DNA of 64,000 nucleotides from Flavobacteriales bacterium. GTDB taxonomy: Bacteria; Bacteroidota; Bacteroidia; Flavobacteriales_F; PHOS-HE28. The translations under genes were made by a program, and so were the position numbers. The DNA lies in the NCBI GenBank assembly GCA_019912395.1, contig JAIOIH010000053.1, positions 56,433 through 120,432 on the forward strand, read 5' to 3'. Under the pieces are notes generated by a model. That model was not told the DNA's origin, ran no database searches, and worked only from the letters and a program-made list of their open reading frames with translations. The stretch's first letter is position 1. Each line of letters starts with the position of its first letter. Of the stretch, positions 8,893 to 16,935 are shown one piece after another.

Positions 8893-8938
8893 AACGACCA
8901 AGGGCGCGGGATATCGATATCCCGCGCCCTTGGTCGTT
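8893..8938. repeat. 46-bp perfect palindrome downstream of the desaturase gene
   Basis: Two 23-base arms (8893-8915 and 8916-8938), centred on ATATCGATAT, are exactly complementary. It starts 13 bases beyond the stop codon of the desaturase gene (minus strand, stop at 8951). As RNA it would form a very stable hairpin and may end transcription, but no T run follows on either strand. It could instead be a protein-binding site or a dispersed palindromic element. Confidence 0.8.
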
Positions 8939-8950
8939 GCGCTGCGAAGG

Positions 8951-10027
8951 TTAGGCCATGGCTCCCACCTGCCGCAGGTATACCAAGTGCGACCAGAGCG
9001 CACTGCGCAAGGTGGGAAACTCGCGGTACTTCACGTTGAACTCCGCGCACACCTGCTTCAGCCGCTTGTTCAGCTCGGGATAATGCACATGGCTGATCTT
9101 CGGAAAGAGGTGATGTTCCACTTGGAAGTTCAATCCCCCGAAGAGCCAGTTCCAGATCCTGTTCCCCGTGGCGAAGTTGGCCGTGGTGGCCACCTGATGG
9201 ATCGCCCACTCGCTCTCAATGTTGTTCCCGTCCACCTTTGGGTTCACGAATTCGGCATGCTCCACCACATGGGCCAGCTGGAATACCACGGCGATGAAGA
9301 TGCCCGTAACGAACACCATCACGCCGTAACCGACCAGCGTGGGGACCACACCCGTGAAGAACATGGGCAGAACGATGAAAACCGAAACGTAGGACACCTT
9401 GGTCACCCAAAAGATGACGTGCTCCTTGACGCTCAACGGCTTCATCCGCGTATTGTCCGCGATCTTGCCGGTGAAGTATTTCCGCATGTCCTGAACGTAG
9501 ATCCACAGGAGATAGGTGAGGCCATAGAGCAGCAAGCCGTAGATGTGCTGGAAGCGATGGAACCAGTGCTTGGGCTGCCCTGCGTGGACGCGCACCCACG
9601 GCTTGATGTCGATGTCGTCGTCCATGCCCTCCACGTTGGTGAATGTGTGGTGGTTCACATTGTGCTTCAGCTTCCAAAAATGGACGCTTCCGCCGAGCAG
9701 GTTCAGGGAATGGCCCATCAATTCGTTCACCCACTTTCGACGGCTGTAACTGCCGTGCGCTCCGTCGTGCATCACATTGAAGCCCACACTGGCCACCACC
9801 AAGCCGAGCACGGCGCACAGGCCAATGGACAACCAGGCCGATGCCGGTGTGAAAAAGACGAGCAGTACGTACAGGCCCACCAAGGCCGTCAACAGGATGG
9901 CCGTCTTCCAGTACAGGCGGCTATCACCGGTCTTGCGTAGATCATTATCCTTGAAGTAGGCCTCGGTGACCTCCCGCAGGCGCTGAAAGAATACGGGGGG
10001 TGTTTTGGCAAAGGTGGTTTGGGGCAT
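8951..10027 (-). CDS. Membrane fatty acid (acyl-lipid) desaturase
   Basis: 358 residues from the ATG at 10027, chosen because MPQTTFAKTP starts the conserved part and a -7 box lies 28 bases upstream; a longer frame to 10231 has no family character. The three histidine boxes of membrane desaturases are present: HDGAH (87-91), HNVNHH (122-127) and QVEHH (302-306). The Q in the third box is typical of front-end/delta-6-like and related acyl-lipid desaturases. Hydrophobic segments lie at ~42-62, ~66-85 and in the 170-235 region. It would use a di-iron centre, O2 and an external electron donor to insert a double bond in membrane acyl chains. No fused cytochrome b5 is seen. Regiospecificity cannot be read from the sequence. 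Confidence 0.9.
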   Translation of the reverse strand: MPQTTFAKTPPVFFQRLREVTEAYFKDNDLRKTGDSRLYWKTAILLTALVGLYVLLVFFTPASAWLSIGLCAVLGLVVASVGFNVMHDGAHGSYSRRKWVNELMGHSLNLLGGSVHFWKLKHNVNHHTFTNVEGMDDDIDIKPWVRVHAGQPKHWFHRFQHIYGLLLYGLTYLLWIYVQDMRKYFTGKIADNTRMKPLSVKEHVIFWVTKVSYVSVFIVLPMFFTGVVPTLVGYGVMVFVTGIFIAVVFQLAHVVEHAEFVNPKVDGNNIESEWAIHQVATTANFATGNRIWNWLFGGLNFQVEHHLFPKISHVHYPELNKRLKQVCAEFNVKYREFPTLRSALWSHLVYLRQVGAMA

Positions 10028-10054
10028 GTCTGGTGCAGTGGATGCGAAGTAGTA

Positions 10055-10062
10055 CAAAGGTA
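10055..10062 (-). promoter_or_regulatory. Promoter -7 box TACCTTTG for the desaturase
   Basis: Minus-strand TACCTTTG, an exact TAnnTTTG match, ending 27 bases before the start codon at 10027. It supports the chosen start and implies a leader of about 20-25 nt. Confidence 0.55.
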
Positions 10063-10320
10063 CGCTTGATGGTAGAGCCGCCTTCGGCACTCGGAAGATG
10101 CTTGACCAGCGATCCACCCGCCCCAGGTACATGGTACATGGGCGAAGGATCCACCACCTCCACTTCGCGAGCGGCCCCCCAATGCGTTCATCACCGGAAC
10201 GAAGGCGGAGGCCCCTTGAACGCCCCGGCATCCGTTTACACGGGAACGCATTGGGAAAGGACGGGGCAGCGCCTCCAACAAAAAATCAGGGGTGAATGTT
10301 GCAAATACGCCAGATCCCCC

Positions 10321-10328
10321 TAATTTCG
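10321..10328 (+). promoter_or_regulatory. Promoter -7 box TAATTTCG for the RRM gene
   Basis: Fits the TAnnTTYG form seen across the window. It lies 85 bases before the ATG at 10414, implying a long 5' leader, as often found for cold-inducible RNA-binding protein genes. That regulation is inference only. Confidence 0.4.
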
Positions 10329-10413
10329 CCCCGCTTTGGCCCGTATGTTCTTTGGCGAGACCTTTCGGACGCAAACACAAACCTCAAAAACACTCACTCA
10401 GTCAGTCGAACTC

Positions 10414-10776
10414 ATGAACATTTACGTCGCCAACATTGCCTACTCAGTACAAGACCAGGACCTCCGCGAGCTTTTCGAGCCCTTCGGTGAAGTTACCTCG
10501 GCGAAGATCATCATGGACAAGGCCACCAATCGCAGTCGCGGCTTCGGTTTCGTGGAGATGGCCGACGACGATAGCGGACGTGCCGCGATCGAAGGCACCA
10601 ACGGGGTGGCCTTCCATGGCCGCGACCTCGTGGTGAACGAAGCCCGTCCCCGCACCGAGGGTGCAGGCGACCGTGGCGGATACCGCGGCGGCAACGACCG
10701 TGGTGGTGACCGCGGCGGCTATCGCGGCGGCAGCGACCGCGGCGATCGTGGCGGATACCGTCGCGACGAGTACTAA
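10414..10776 (+). CDS. RNA-binding protein: RRM domain with RGG-rich tail
   Basis: 120 residues from the ATG at 10414. Residues 1-80 are a single RNA recognition motif with RNP2 IYVANI (2-8) and RNP1 RGFGFVEM (42-49), preceded by LRELFEPFGEVTSAKIIMD. The tail (~82-120) is a run of GDRGGYRGG-type repeats ending RRDEY, resembling eukaryotic and cyanobacterial glycine-rich RNA-binding proteins. Bacterial members bind single-stranded RNA in the cytoplasm and are often cold- or stress-responsive. Short RRM proteins with such tails are common in Bacteroidota. The gene stands alone between its own promoter-like box and a strong terminator at 10799-10829. Confidence 0.9.
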   Translation: MNIYVANIAYSVQDQDLRELFEPFGEVTSAKIIMDKATNRSRGFGFVEMADDDSGRAAIEGTNGVAFHGRDLVVNEARPRTEGAGDRGGYRGGNDRGGDRGGYRGGSDRGDRGGYRRDEY

Positions 10777-10798
10777 TACAAGAACCTTCCTCGCATCG

Positions 10799-10829
10799 AA
10801 AGCCCTCCGGAACCCCGGGGGGCTTTTTT
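10799..10829 (+). terminator. Rho-independent terminator of the RRM gene
   Basis: A 12-bp stem (10799-10810 with 10815-10826, one G-U pair) closes a 4-base loop AACC; the T run extends to 10829. It lies 23 bases after the stop codon. Confidence 0.9.
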
Positions 10830-10889
10830 GCAGGTGTCCAAAAAAGGTGAACATCCTCCATTTCGCGGATCGGCCCGGGATCAACCCGG

Positions 10890-10897
10890 TACCTTTG
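10890..10897 (+). promoter_or_regulatory. Promoter -7 box TACCTTTG immediately before the start codon
   Basis: Exact TAnnTTTG match ending only 6 bases before the ATG at 10904. With the usual spacing, transcription would begin within a few bases of the start codon, giving a leaderless or nearly leaderless mRNA. Confidence 0.5.
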
Positions 10898-10903
10898 GCA
10901 CCC

Positions 10904-13399
10904 ATGCATCCCCGCCTTCTTTTCGCACTACTGGCCCTGTTCTGTGCCGGCCTCCTTTCCGCCCAACGCGGACCCGTTGGTCGCACTTCCCCGGGCCACG
11001 CGTACGGTCGTGTACTGGGTGCCGATCGGAAACCCGTTGCCTTCGCCAGTGCCAGTGTGCTGGTCGGAGATAGTGTCGTGGGAGGCGCACTGGTGCAGGA
11101 AAATGGCGACTTTGACATCACCGGGCTACCCCTTGGCGCCTTGCGGCTGAGGATCGCCGGTTTGGGATATGCCACGTTGGAGAAGGAATTCACCCTTACC
11201 CGGGAAATCCCAGAACTGGATTTGGGGAACTTGATGGTCGAGGTGGATGAAGTAGTACTCCAGGCAGCGGAGATCTCCAAGGAACGCGCCACCCAAGTGC
11301 TGCAGGTCGATCGCCGCGTGTACAACGTGGACAAGGACATTAGCGTTGCGGGTGGCGATGCCACGGACGTGATGAAGAACATCCCCGGCCTGAGCGTGGA
11401 TGCGGACGGCAATGTGGAGATGCGCGGCAAGAGCCCCAAGGTGTTCGTGGACGGCCGCCCCACGACCCTGACGCTGGACCAGATCCCCGCCAGCGACATC
11501 GAGCGCGTGGAGGTGATCACCAACCCGAGCGTGATCTTTGACGCCAGCAGCACCGGCGGCATCGTGAACGTGGTGATGAAGAAGAGCACGCGCCCGGGCT
11601 ACAGCGGGCAGCTGCAGGCCGGTATCGGCACCAATGAACGCTACAACCTGAACGGCAATCTGCTGATGCGCCAGGGCCGCAACTCGTTCAGCTTGAACGC
11701 CGGTTTCGGCCACTCCGCTTCCCCCCGCACGAGCTACAACTACCGCACCGACCTCGCCGACGGCCTGCCCACGAGCTATTTCCGGCAGGATGCGAACGGC
11801 ACGCATGAGCACATGCGCATCAATGCCCGCCTCGGCTGGGACTACAAGCTCAGCAATCGCAACACCATCAGCCTGTTGCAGGGGGTGTACATCGGCTCGC
11901 GCAGCAATTCAGAGGACCAGGTCTACACCACCAGTGATGCCGCGAACAACACGACCGGTAGTGGTACGCAGCACAACATCTCGGACGGCACCTACAATAA
12001 CTACAACACCCGTGTGGGCTTCAAACGCACCACCACGAAGCCCGGGAAGGAATGGAGCACGGACCTCACCTTCAACCTCGGCGACAACACTTCTCCCGCG
12101 ACCAGGGAGCAGTTCAATCAGGGCTCGGACGGCATCCTGCCCGGGCAGAGCTTCCAGGGTAGGGATTCCAAAGGCGACAACCAAGAGTGGACCTGGCAAT
12201 TGGACGTCACCGATCCGTATGCCGACAACCGCAAGCTGGAGTGGGGCTTCAAGGCCAATTACGAGTTGAGCAACTCCACCATGGACGTTACCTACGGCAA
12301 TGACACGCTTCCGGGTCTTGTTCGCGATACGGCGTTGAGCAACGCCTTTCGCATCGGCACTTGGGTGAACGCGGCATACATCAACTGGAGCACGAAACTT
12401 TCCACGCACTGGTCCATGCAATCCGGGTTGCGCGTGGAGCAGAACGTAATGGACGCCAAGCGTACGGACAAGGATGTGGATTTCAGTTACAGCTATCCCG
12501 ACGGACTGGACGACCTGGGGCAGATCCTCTTCCCCGCCGTTTACCTCAGCCGCAAGTGGGATGCACCCGACGGCGACCTTCAACGCGAGCTGCAGATCAA
12601 TGTGTCCCGCAAGGTGAACCGGCCGCGGTTCTATCAGATCATGCCGTTCATCATGAGCACGGATGCGCGCAGCTACCGGATCGGCAACCCCACGCTGCGA
12701 CCTGAGATGAGCACGATCCTGGAAGTGAACCACCTGCTTCCCCTCGGCGAGAACGGCAACTGGCTCTCCTCCATTTACGGCCGCTTCACCGATGATGTGA
12801 TCACCAGCTACACCGCGCCGTTGCCAAGCGACCCCAACATCCTGGTAACGACCTACGTGAACGGCGATCAGAACCAAAGTTTCGGATGGGAGAACACTAT
12901 AAAGCTCACCCTGTGGAAGGGTTCCGAAGCCACGTTGAACGGCAATGTGCAGTGGGTACGGATCGGCCTCGCGGAGAACGGAGTGAACTACACGAACAAC
13001 GGTATCAGCTTCGACGGGAAGGTGAACTTTTCGCAGAAGCTGCCCCATGACTTCACGTTGCAGGTGAATGCCGATTACGACGGCCCGCGCATCATACCGC
13101 AGGGACATACACTGGACCGCTACTCGATGGACTTCACCTTGCGCAAACAATTCAGCCGACGCTTCTTCGTCACCGCCAGCGTGAACAACATTTTCGATTC
13201 ACGCGGTTGGGGCAGCTACTATGAAACGCCCAACTTCGAGCAGGAGAGCTTTCGCAGTTGGGGCAGCCGTGAATTACGCGTTTCGGCAACATGGCGCTTC
13301 GGCAAGCAGGACACACAATTGTTCCGTAAAAAGTCGACCGGGCCTACCACCCCATCAGAGCCGGGTGGCGGTGGCGGGGATGATGGGGGCGGGGAATGA
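10904..13399 (+). CDS. TonB-dependent receptor, OMP_b-brl_3 type
   Basis: 831 residues from the ATG at 10904, which opens a signal peptide (1-20, ...AGLLSAQ). Residues ~33-115 are a carboxypeptidase-regulatory-like domain (GRVLGADRKPVAFASASVLV ... GDFDITGLPLG). A plug domain follows: YNVDKDISVAGGDATDVMKN, VEMRGKSPKVFVDGRPT, IERVEVITNPSVIFDASSTG. The rest is a 22-strand type barrel (outer membrane beta-barrel family of Bacteroidota) with the usual LRPEMST and ...VSATWRF endings. The C-terminus is low complexity: PTTPSEPGGGGGDDGGGE. It imports an unknown ligand across the outer membrane using TonB energy. No SusD partner is adjacent, so glycan uptake is not implied; peptide or metal-complex uptake is possible. 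Confidence 0.88.
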   Translation: MHPRLLFALLALFCAGLLSAQRGPVGRTSPGHAYGRVLGADRKPVAFASASVLVGDSVVGGALVQENGDFDITGLPLGALRLRIAGLGYATLEKEFTLTREIPELDLGNLMVEVDEVVLQAAEISKERATQVLQVDRRVYNVDKDISVAGGDATDVMKNIPGLSVDADGNVEMRGKSPKVFVDGRPTTLTLDQIPASDIERVEVITNPSVIFDASSTGGIVNVVMKKSTRPGYSGQLQAGIGTNERYNLNGNLLMRQGRNSFSLNAGFGHSASPRTSYNYRTDLADGLPTSYFRQDANGTHEHMRINARLGWDYKLSNRNTISLLQGVYIGSRSNSEDQVYTTSDAANNTTGSGTQHNISDGTYNNYNTRVGFKRTTTKPGKEWSTDLTFNLGDNTSPATREQFNQGSDGILPGQSFQGRDSKGDNQEWTWQLDVTDPYADNRKLEWGFKANYELSNSTMDVTYGNDTLPGLVRDTALSNAFRIGTWVNAAYINWSTKLSTHWSMQSGLRVEQNVMDAKRTDKDVDFSYSYPDGLDDLGQILFPAVYLSRKWDAPDGDLQRELQINVSRKVNRPRFYQIMPFIMSTDARSYRIGNPTLRPEMSTILEVNHLLPLGENGNWLSSIYGRFTDDVITSYTAPLPSDPNILVTTYVNGDQNQSFGWENTIKLTLWKGSEATLNGNVQWVRIGLAENGVNYTNNGISFDGKVNFSQKLPHDFTLQVNADYDGPRIIPQGHTLDRYSMDFTLRKQFSRRFFVTASVNNIFDSRGWGSYYETPNFEQESFRSWGSRELRVSATWRFGKQDTQLFRKKSTGPTTPSEPGGGGGDDGGGE

Positions 13400-13428
13400 T
13401 GCTCCGCATTCAAAGGCAAGGAGATCAT

Positions 13429-13536
13429 ACCACAAAGGACCTAAGAACACGAAGAATGCAGTCCGGCAGGAGAAGTCAATTTTATCACCCGTGCTCCTTC
13501 ACTTCTTTGCGCCTTTTGTGTCCTTTGAGGTGCTAA
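13429..13536. repeat. CACAAAGGAC-type inverted intergenic element
   Basis: The 159-base gap between two convergent genes contains ACCACAAAGGAC...ACACGAAG (from ~13433) and, inverted, the complement of CACCTCAAAGGACACAAAAG (~13512-13533). The two halves can pair imperfectly. Text of this kind (cacaaaggac, cacgaag) recurs between genes in many unrelated bacterial genomes; origin unknown. It may serve as a transcription barrier. Confidence 0.4.
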
Positions 13537-13558
13537 AAAGAACCGGGACCTCCGGAAA

Positions 13559-14536
13559 TCACAAAGGCACCACCTCGAACTTCGGTGACCCGCGCTGTCC
13601 CTGCTCATTATAGTAGTCGATGAAGTGCAGCTTGAAGAAGTAGCCCTCGCGGTCCTGCACGATGTAGATCTGGTTGCTGTAGACCTCGTAGGTGCCCGTG
13701 TCAAAGGAGTAGTCCTTCCAGTCGTAACCGATGATATCCTCGTCCCTGCTGAACGGATTCGTCAGTGTGTCATCCAGTGTGACACTGTTGAAATTACCGT
13801 TAACCTGTGCCACGCGTGCGCCGCTGTAACCGTTCACGGTACCGGTCACAATGTAGGAGAGGTAGGGGTCGGGCGCGTAGAATTGTTCGGTGTACTGCGT
13901 GAACACCATGTCGTACATACCGAGCGGTGGTGCAATGGTGATCGTGCCGCCCGTGGTGAAACTGAAGTGTACATACGCCCGTGCCGGGTCCTTCTGAACC
14001 GTGAAGGTTTGTACGTCGCTGCCGTTCATTGCTGCCGAGCGGAACTCGAATTGGCTGGCTGAAACACTCATGATCTGCACTTTCCGCAAACCCATGGGAA
14101 GCCCAATGACGTTGAAGCCCATGTCCAGGACGAAGATGGGATGTCCCGAACGCCAATCGCCGAGGGCCATGCTGTCCGGGCGGCCATTGGGCAGGTCGAT
14201 CTTCCAGGTGTTACCATAGCCTGTGGTATCGGTGGCTTGCGTGATCTCCGCTTGGCCCGTGCGATGTGCGCGCATCAGCCGGGAATGGTTCAACCGCACT
14301 TGCCAGCCGTCCGGGGCACACTCGAAGGCCAGGTCCCAATCCATCTTGCTGTTCTGCGAGACCACGGATTGCGTGCCCAGGTCGAACCATAACTGGTTGG
14401 CATAGTCCACACCGACATGGACGACACATTCCACCGCATCACCACGGGGCTGCCTGGGCACGGGGATCTCCTCCTTCATGCATCCGCTGAATATGAGCGC
14501 TGCCAACAAACCGCCGATCCCGATCGCACCCCTCAT
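13559..14536 (-). CDS. HmuY-like lipoprotein
   Basis: 325 residues. The signal peptide ends in a lipobox (IFSGC, Cys19), so it is probably outer-membrane anchored. The body has the HmuY-family pattern: YANQLWFDLGTQSVVS..KMDWDLAFE early, GNTWKIDLPNG, then a second half with YDMVFTQYTEQFYAPDPY and DYSFDTGTYEVYSNQIYIVQD. HmuY proteins of Porphyromonas bind heme outside the cell and hand it to the TonB receptor HmuR. Here the ATG overlaps the stop of the TonB receptor gene by 4 bases (ATGA at 14533-14536), so the two are coupled. Heme as ligand is inferred from family and context; axial heme ligands could not be placed. Confidence 0.78.
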   Translation of the reverse strand: MRGAIGIGGLLAALIFSGCMKEEIPVPRQPRGDAVECVVHVGVDYANQLWFDLGTQSVVSQNSKMDWDLAFECAPDGWQVRLNHSRLMRAHRTGQAEITQATDTTGYGNTWKIDLPNGRPDSMALGDWRSGHPIFVLDMGFNVIGLPMGLRKVQIMSVSASQFEFRSAAMNGSDVQTFTVQKDPARAYVHFSFTTGGTITIAPPLGMYDMVFTQYTEQFYAPDPYLSYIVTGTVNGYSGARVAQVNGNFNSVTLDDTLTNPFSRDEDIIGYDWKDYSFDTGTYEVYSNQIYIVQDREGYFFKLHFIDYYNEQGQRGSPKFEVVPL

Positions 14537-16815
14537 GGTTTTGCTTGCTTGATCTTGCCCCTCAGGTTGAGCACCAGCTGCAGGAAGAACGTGCGGCCCG
14601 TGGCGAGCGGCACGCTGCCTGCACTCGGCCCACTATGCGCGCCGCCATTGCCGAGCGTGGCGTTGAGGTCCGTGATGTTGCCGATGTTCTTGCAGCCCAG
14701 GGAGACAGTGAGATGCTCGTTGCAAAGCTGCTTGGCCACCGATGCATCCGCCATCACGTAGCTCGCGATGTGTCCACGGGAAAGGCTACCATCGTCAAGG
14801 TGGATGTAGTTCTGCTGCTCCCCTTGGTACTTGGCAAATGCGGTAATGCTCCACCCCTGCTTGCGCCAGCTTCGGGTCGCATTGAGGTTCACCTCCGGAG
14901 CAAATTCATAGGTGGCAGCCCCGGTGCGAACACCCACTGTGTCATAGCGCCCCGTCAGCGCCGCACCGGCCCCGATAGACCAATGGCCACCTTCCCAGCC
15001 GAGGCTGAAGCTGCCACCGAGCGTGCGGTATTCGCCGACATTGATGTAGCCATAGAGCGTCGCGCCTTCCTCCGCCAAGGTGATGAGGTTGTGGATGCGG
15101 TCATGGAATCCAGCGATCTCCCCGCGCAGCACACCCTTATCCAGCGCCTTGCGGTAGCTGAGCGAGAGCGAGTAATTGTTCGAGGTCTCGGCGGTGAGGT
15201 CCGGGTTGCCATGGATGTCATGGTTCACGTCCACGAAGTAGAGGTAGAGTTCCTTGAGCGATGGCGACCGGAAACCTTCGGCGTAGGAAGCACGCAAGGT
15301 GAGCGTGGTATTGAGTTGGAGCCGAGCATCCAGCGAAGGGACCAACGGAGCGTCGTATTGCGTGTTGTAGGCATAGCGCACGCCGGGCCGGATGATGAGC
15401 CATTGCGCGGGATGCCACTGCGCACTCGCGAACGCGGCATAGTCGCCGATCTGCTGGTCCGTGCCATCGGCGATGCGTTCACCCGCTGCGGTCTCCAGGT
15501 TGAGGTCGGCACCCACTTCGTAATTCAACCTCACGCTGTCGTTCGCGCTGGAATACGTGGCACGGATGTTCGTGAGCGTGAAGCGTGAATCGTCCGCTTC
15601 GCCGGGCACCTCCCGGGTCTGCATGTTGGTGAGGTCGCGCAGCCACATGCTCCGTGTGCGTTGGTAGCGATCGTGCGCAATAAGGCCGTTGATGGTGCGC
15701 CCCTTGCCGAGATCGCCCTTGGTGAAAAGGGCATTGTCGAGACGTTGCGTGAGATATTCGGCGTCGAACGCGGACTCGTTGTACGGGGCGCGGGGCAGGC
15801 CACGATCGGTGATCCTGTCCTGCATGAACTCGCTTTTGAAGTTGAGGTTCCACCGGTCGTTCAGGGTGTAGCGATAGTTCAATCGGCCGAAGTATTGCTC
15901 ACGCGGCTTCCAAGGTTGGTAGCGCGTGGAATCAGCTGCGTTCCGGGAAAAATCGTATGTACTGCCTTGGTCCGGGCCCCAACCACCGAAAAAGTTCCGA
16001 CCGACGGTCAACAGCAGATCGCTCTTGCCGAAGTGCTGCCCTGCCGCAACCGAAAGGTTCAACCGACCGATCTGTTCCGCATAGGCAATGGCTTTCAGGG
16101 AGGACGTATTCCCGGTGTTCTTCCTCGTGATGAGATTGATGGTACCCGCGAGCGCGTTCGTACCGTAGTTCACGCTGAGCGGGCCTTCCAGCACTTCAAT
16201 TCGTTCGATGCCGCTGAGGTCGATCTGCGCGAGGTCGATGTTGCCGTCCTGCCTGCCGATCACCGGTACCCCGTCCATGAGGATCTTCACGTTCTCCCCA
16301 CCGAGGCCACGCATGCTGAGCGAAGAGCCCAGCACGTTGTCCTGCGTCATGCGCATGTTCAGCTCTTGCGCCATCACGTCTCCGAGGTTCTGCGCGGCCA
16401 TGCGCTGTATCCGTTCGGCGCCGATCACGCGCATGCGCTGCACCGCCTTGTCCGCCGTGGTGGGCCTGTACTGGCCGGTGACCACCACATCCTCCAGATC
16501 GAGCGGTTTAGCAAGCTCCAGAACAAAGCTCCGAGCGGCCAACGTGTACAGTGTGTCCGTGAGCGGGGTGTAGCCGATGAAGTCGACGCGGATGGCCACG
16601 CCGTTCTTCACAGCGGCTTCATCTATCGGTACCACCATCTTTCCGTCAGGGCCCGCCACTTCAACACCTTTGGCTGTTGAGTTCAGCGCGTGCCAAGCGA
16701 GGTGCGCATATGGCACACCCTCCTTCGATCCCGCATCCTGCACCGCGATCGGCACCTGCGCGTACGCGGTGCAGGAGATCGAAATGGTGAAGAGCGCTGC
16801 TGCGGTGCGGATCAT
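14533..16815 (-). CDS. TonB-dependent receptor, HmuR/heme-uptake type
   Basis: 760 residues from the ATG at 16815, chosen because it starts a compact signal peptide (residues 1-20, ...SCTAYAQ); an in-frame ATG 21 bases upstream is the alternative. A regulatory-like domain covers ~22-105, then the plug: VVVTGQYRPTTADKAVQRM, LSMRGLGGENVKILMDGVPV, IERIEVLEGPLSVNYGTNA. The barrel has the conserved FRSPSLKELYLYF segment. It is coupled to a HmuY-like lipoprotein downstream and preceded by a T9SS-sorted HmuY-like protein, so heme or a heme-protein is the likely substrate. A siderophore or another metal complex cannot be excluded. Confidence 0.85.
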   Translation of the reverse strand: MIRTAAALFTISISCTAYAQVPIAVQDAGSKEGVPYAHLAWHALNSTAKGVEVAGPDGKMVVPIDEAAVKNGVAIRVDFIGYTPLTDTLYTLAARSFVLELAKPLDLEDVVVTGQYRPTTADKAVQRMRVIGAERIQRMAAQNLGDVMAQELNMRMTQDNVLGSSLSMRGLGGENVKILMDGVPVIGRQDGNIDLAQIDLSGIERIEVLEGPLSVNYGTNALAGTINLITRKNTGNTSSLKAIAYAEQIGRLNLSVAAGQHFGKSDLLLTVGRNFFGGWGPDQGSTYDFSRNAADSTRYQPWKPREQYFGRLNYRYTLNDRWNLNFKSEFMQDRITDRGLPRAPYNESAFDAEYLTQRLDNALFTKGDLGKGRTINGLIAHDRYQRTRSMWLRDLTNMQTREVPGEADDSRFTLTNIRATYSSANDSVRLNYEVGADLNLETAAGERIADGTDQQIGDYAAFASAQWHPAQWLIIRPGVRYAYNTQYDAPLVPSLDARLQLNTTLTLRASYAEGFRSPSLKELYLYFVDVNHDIHGNPDLTAETSNNYSLSLSYRKALDKGVLRGEIAGFHDRIHNLITLAEEGATLYGYINVGEYRTLGGSFSLGWEGGHWSIGAGAALTGRYDTVGVRTGAATYEFAPEVNLNATRSWRKQGWSITAFAKYQGEQQNYIHLDDGSLSRGHIASYVMADASVAKQLCNEHLTVSLGCKNIGNITDLNATLGNGGAHSGPSAGSVPLATGRTFFLQLVLNLRGKIKQAKP

Positions 16816-16935
16816 CGTATCGGTCGGGCGCTGCACTTGGTCACTTCACACCCGTTTCAATTTGGCCCCGATGTCCGCCACCAGTGCCGATCGCGTCGGC
16901 AACAAGAGAGGAACACCGGAAAAATGTGCATCCTC

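Larger units (their letters stand above)
10028..10413. other. Intergenic region between divergent desaturase and RRM genes
   Basis: 386 bases without a convincing gene. It holds the desaturase -7 box (10055-10062, minus) and a TAATTTCG -7 box (10321-10328, plus) for the RRM gene. The latter leaves a leader of about 80 nt rich in CA and AAAA runs (10375-10410). A reading frame continues upstream from the RRM gene to 10336 but shows no homology-like features. Nothing else recognised. Confidence 0.5.

Noticed and set aside
10028..10231. N-terminal extension of the desaturase to 10231
   Set aside because: The added residues lack family similarity and would span the -7 box; the ATG at 10027 gives the normal length.
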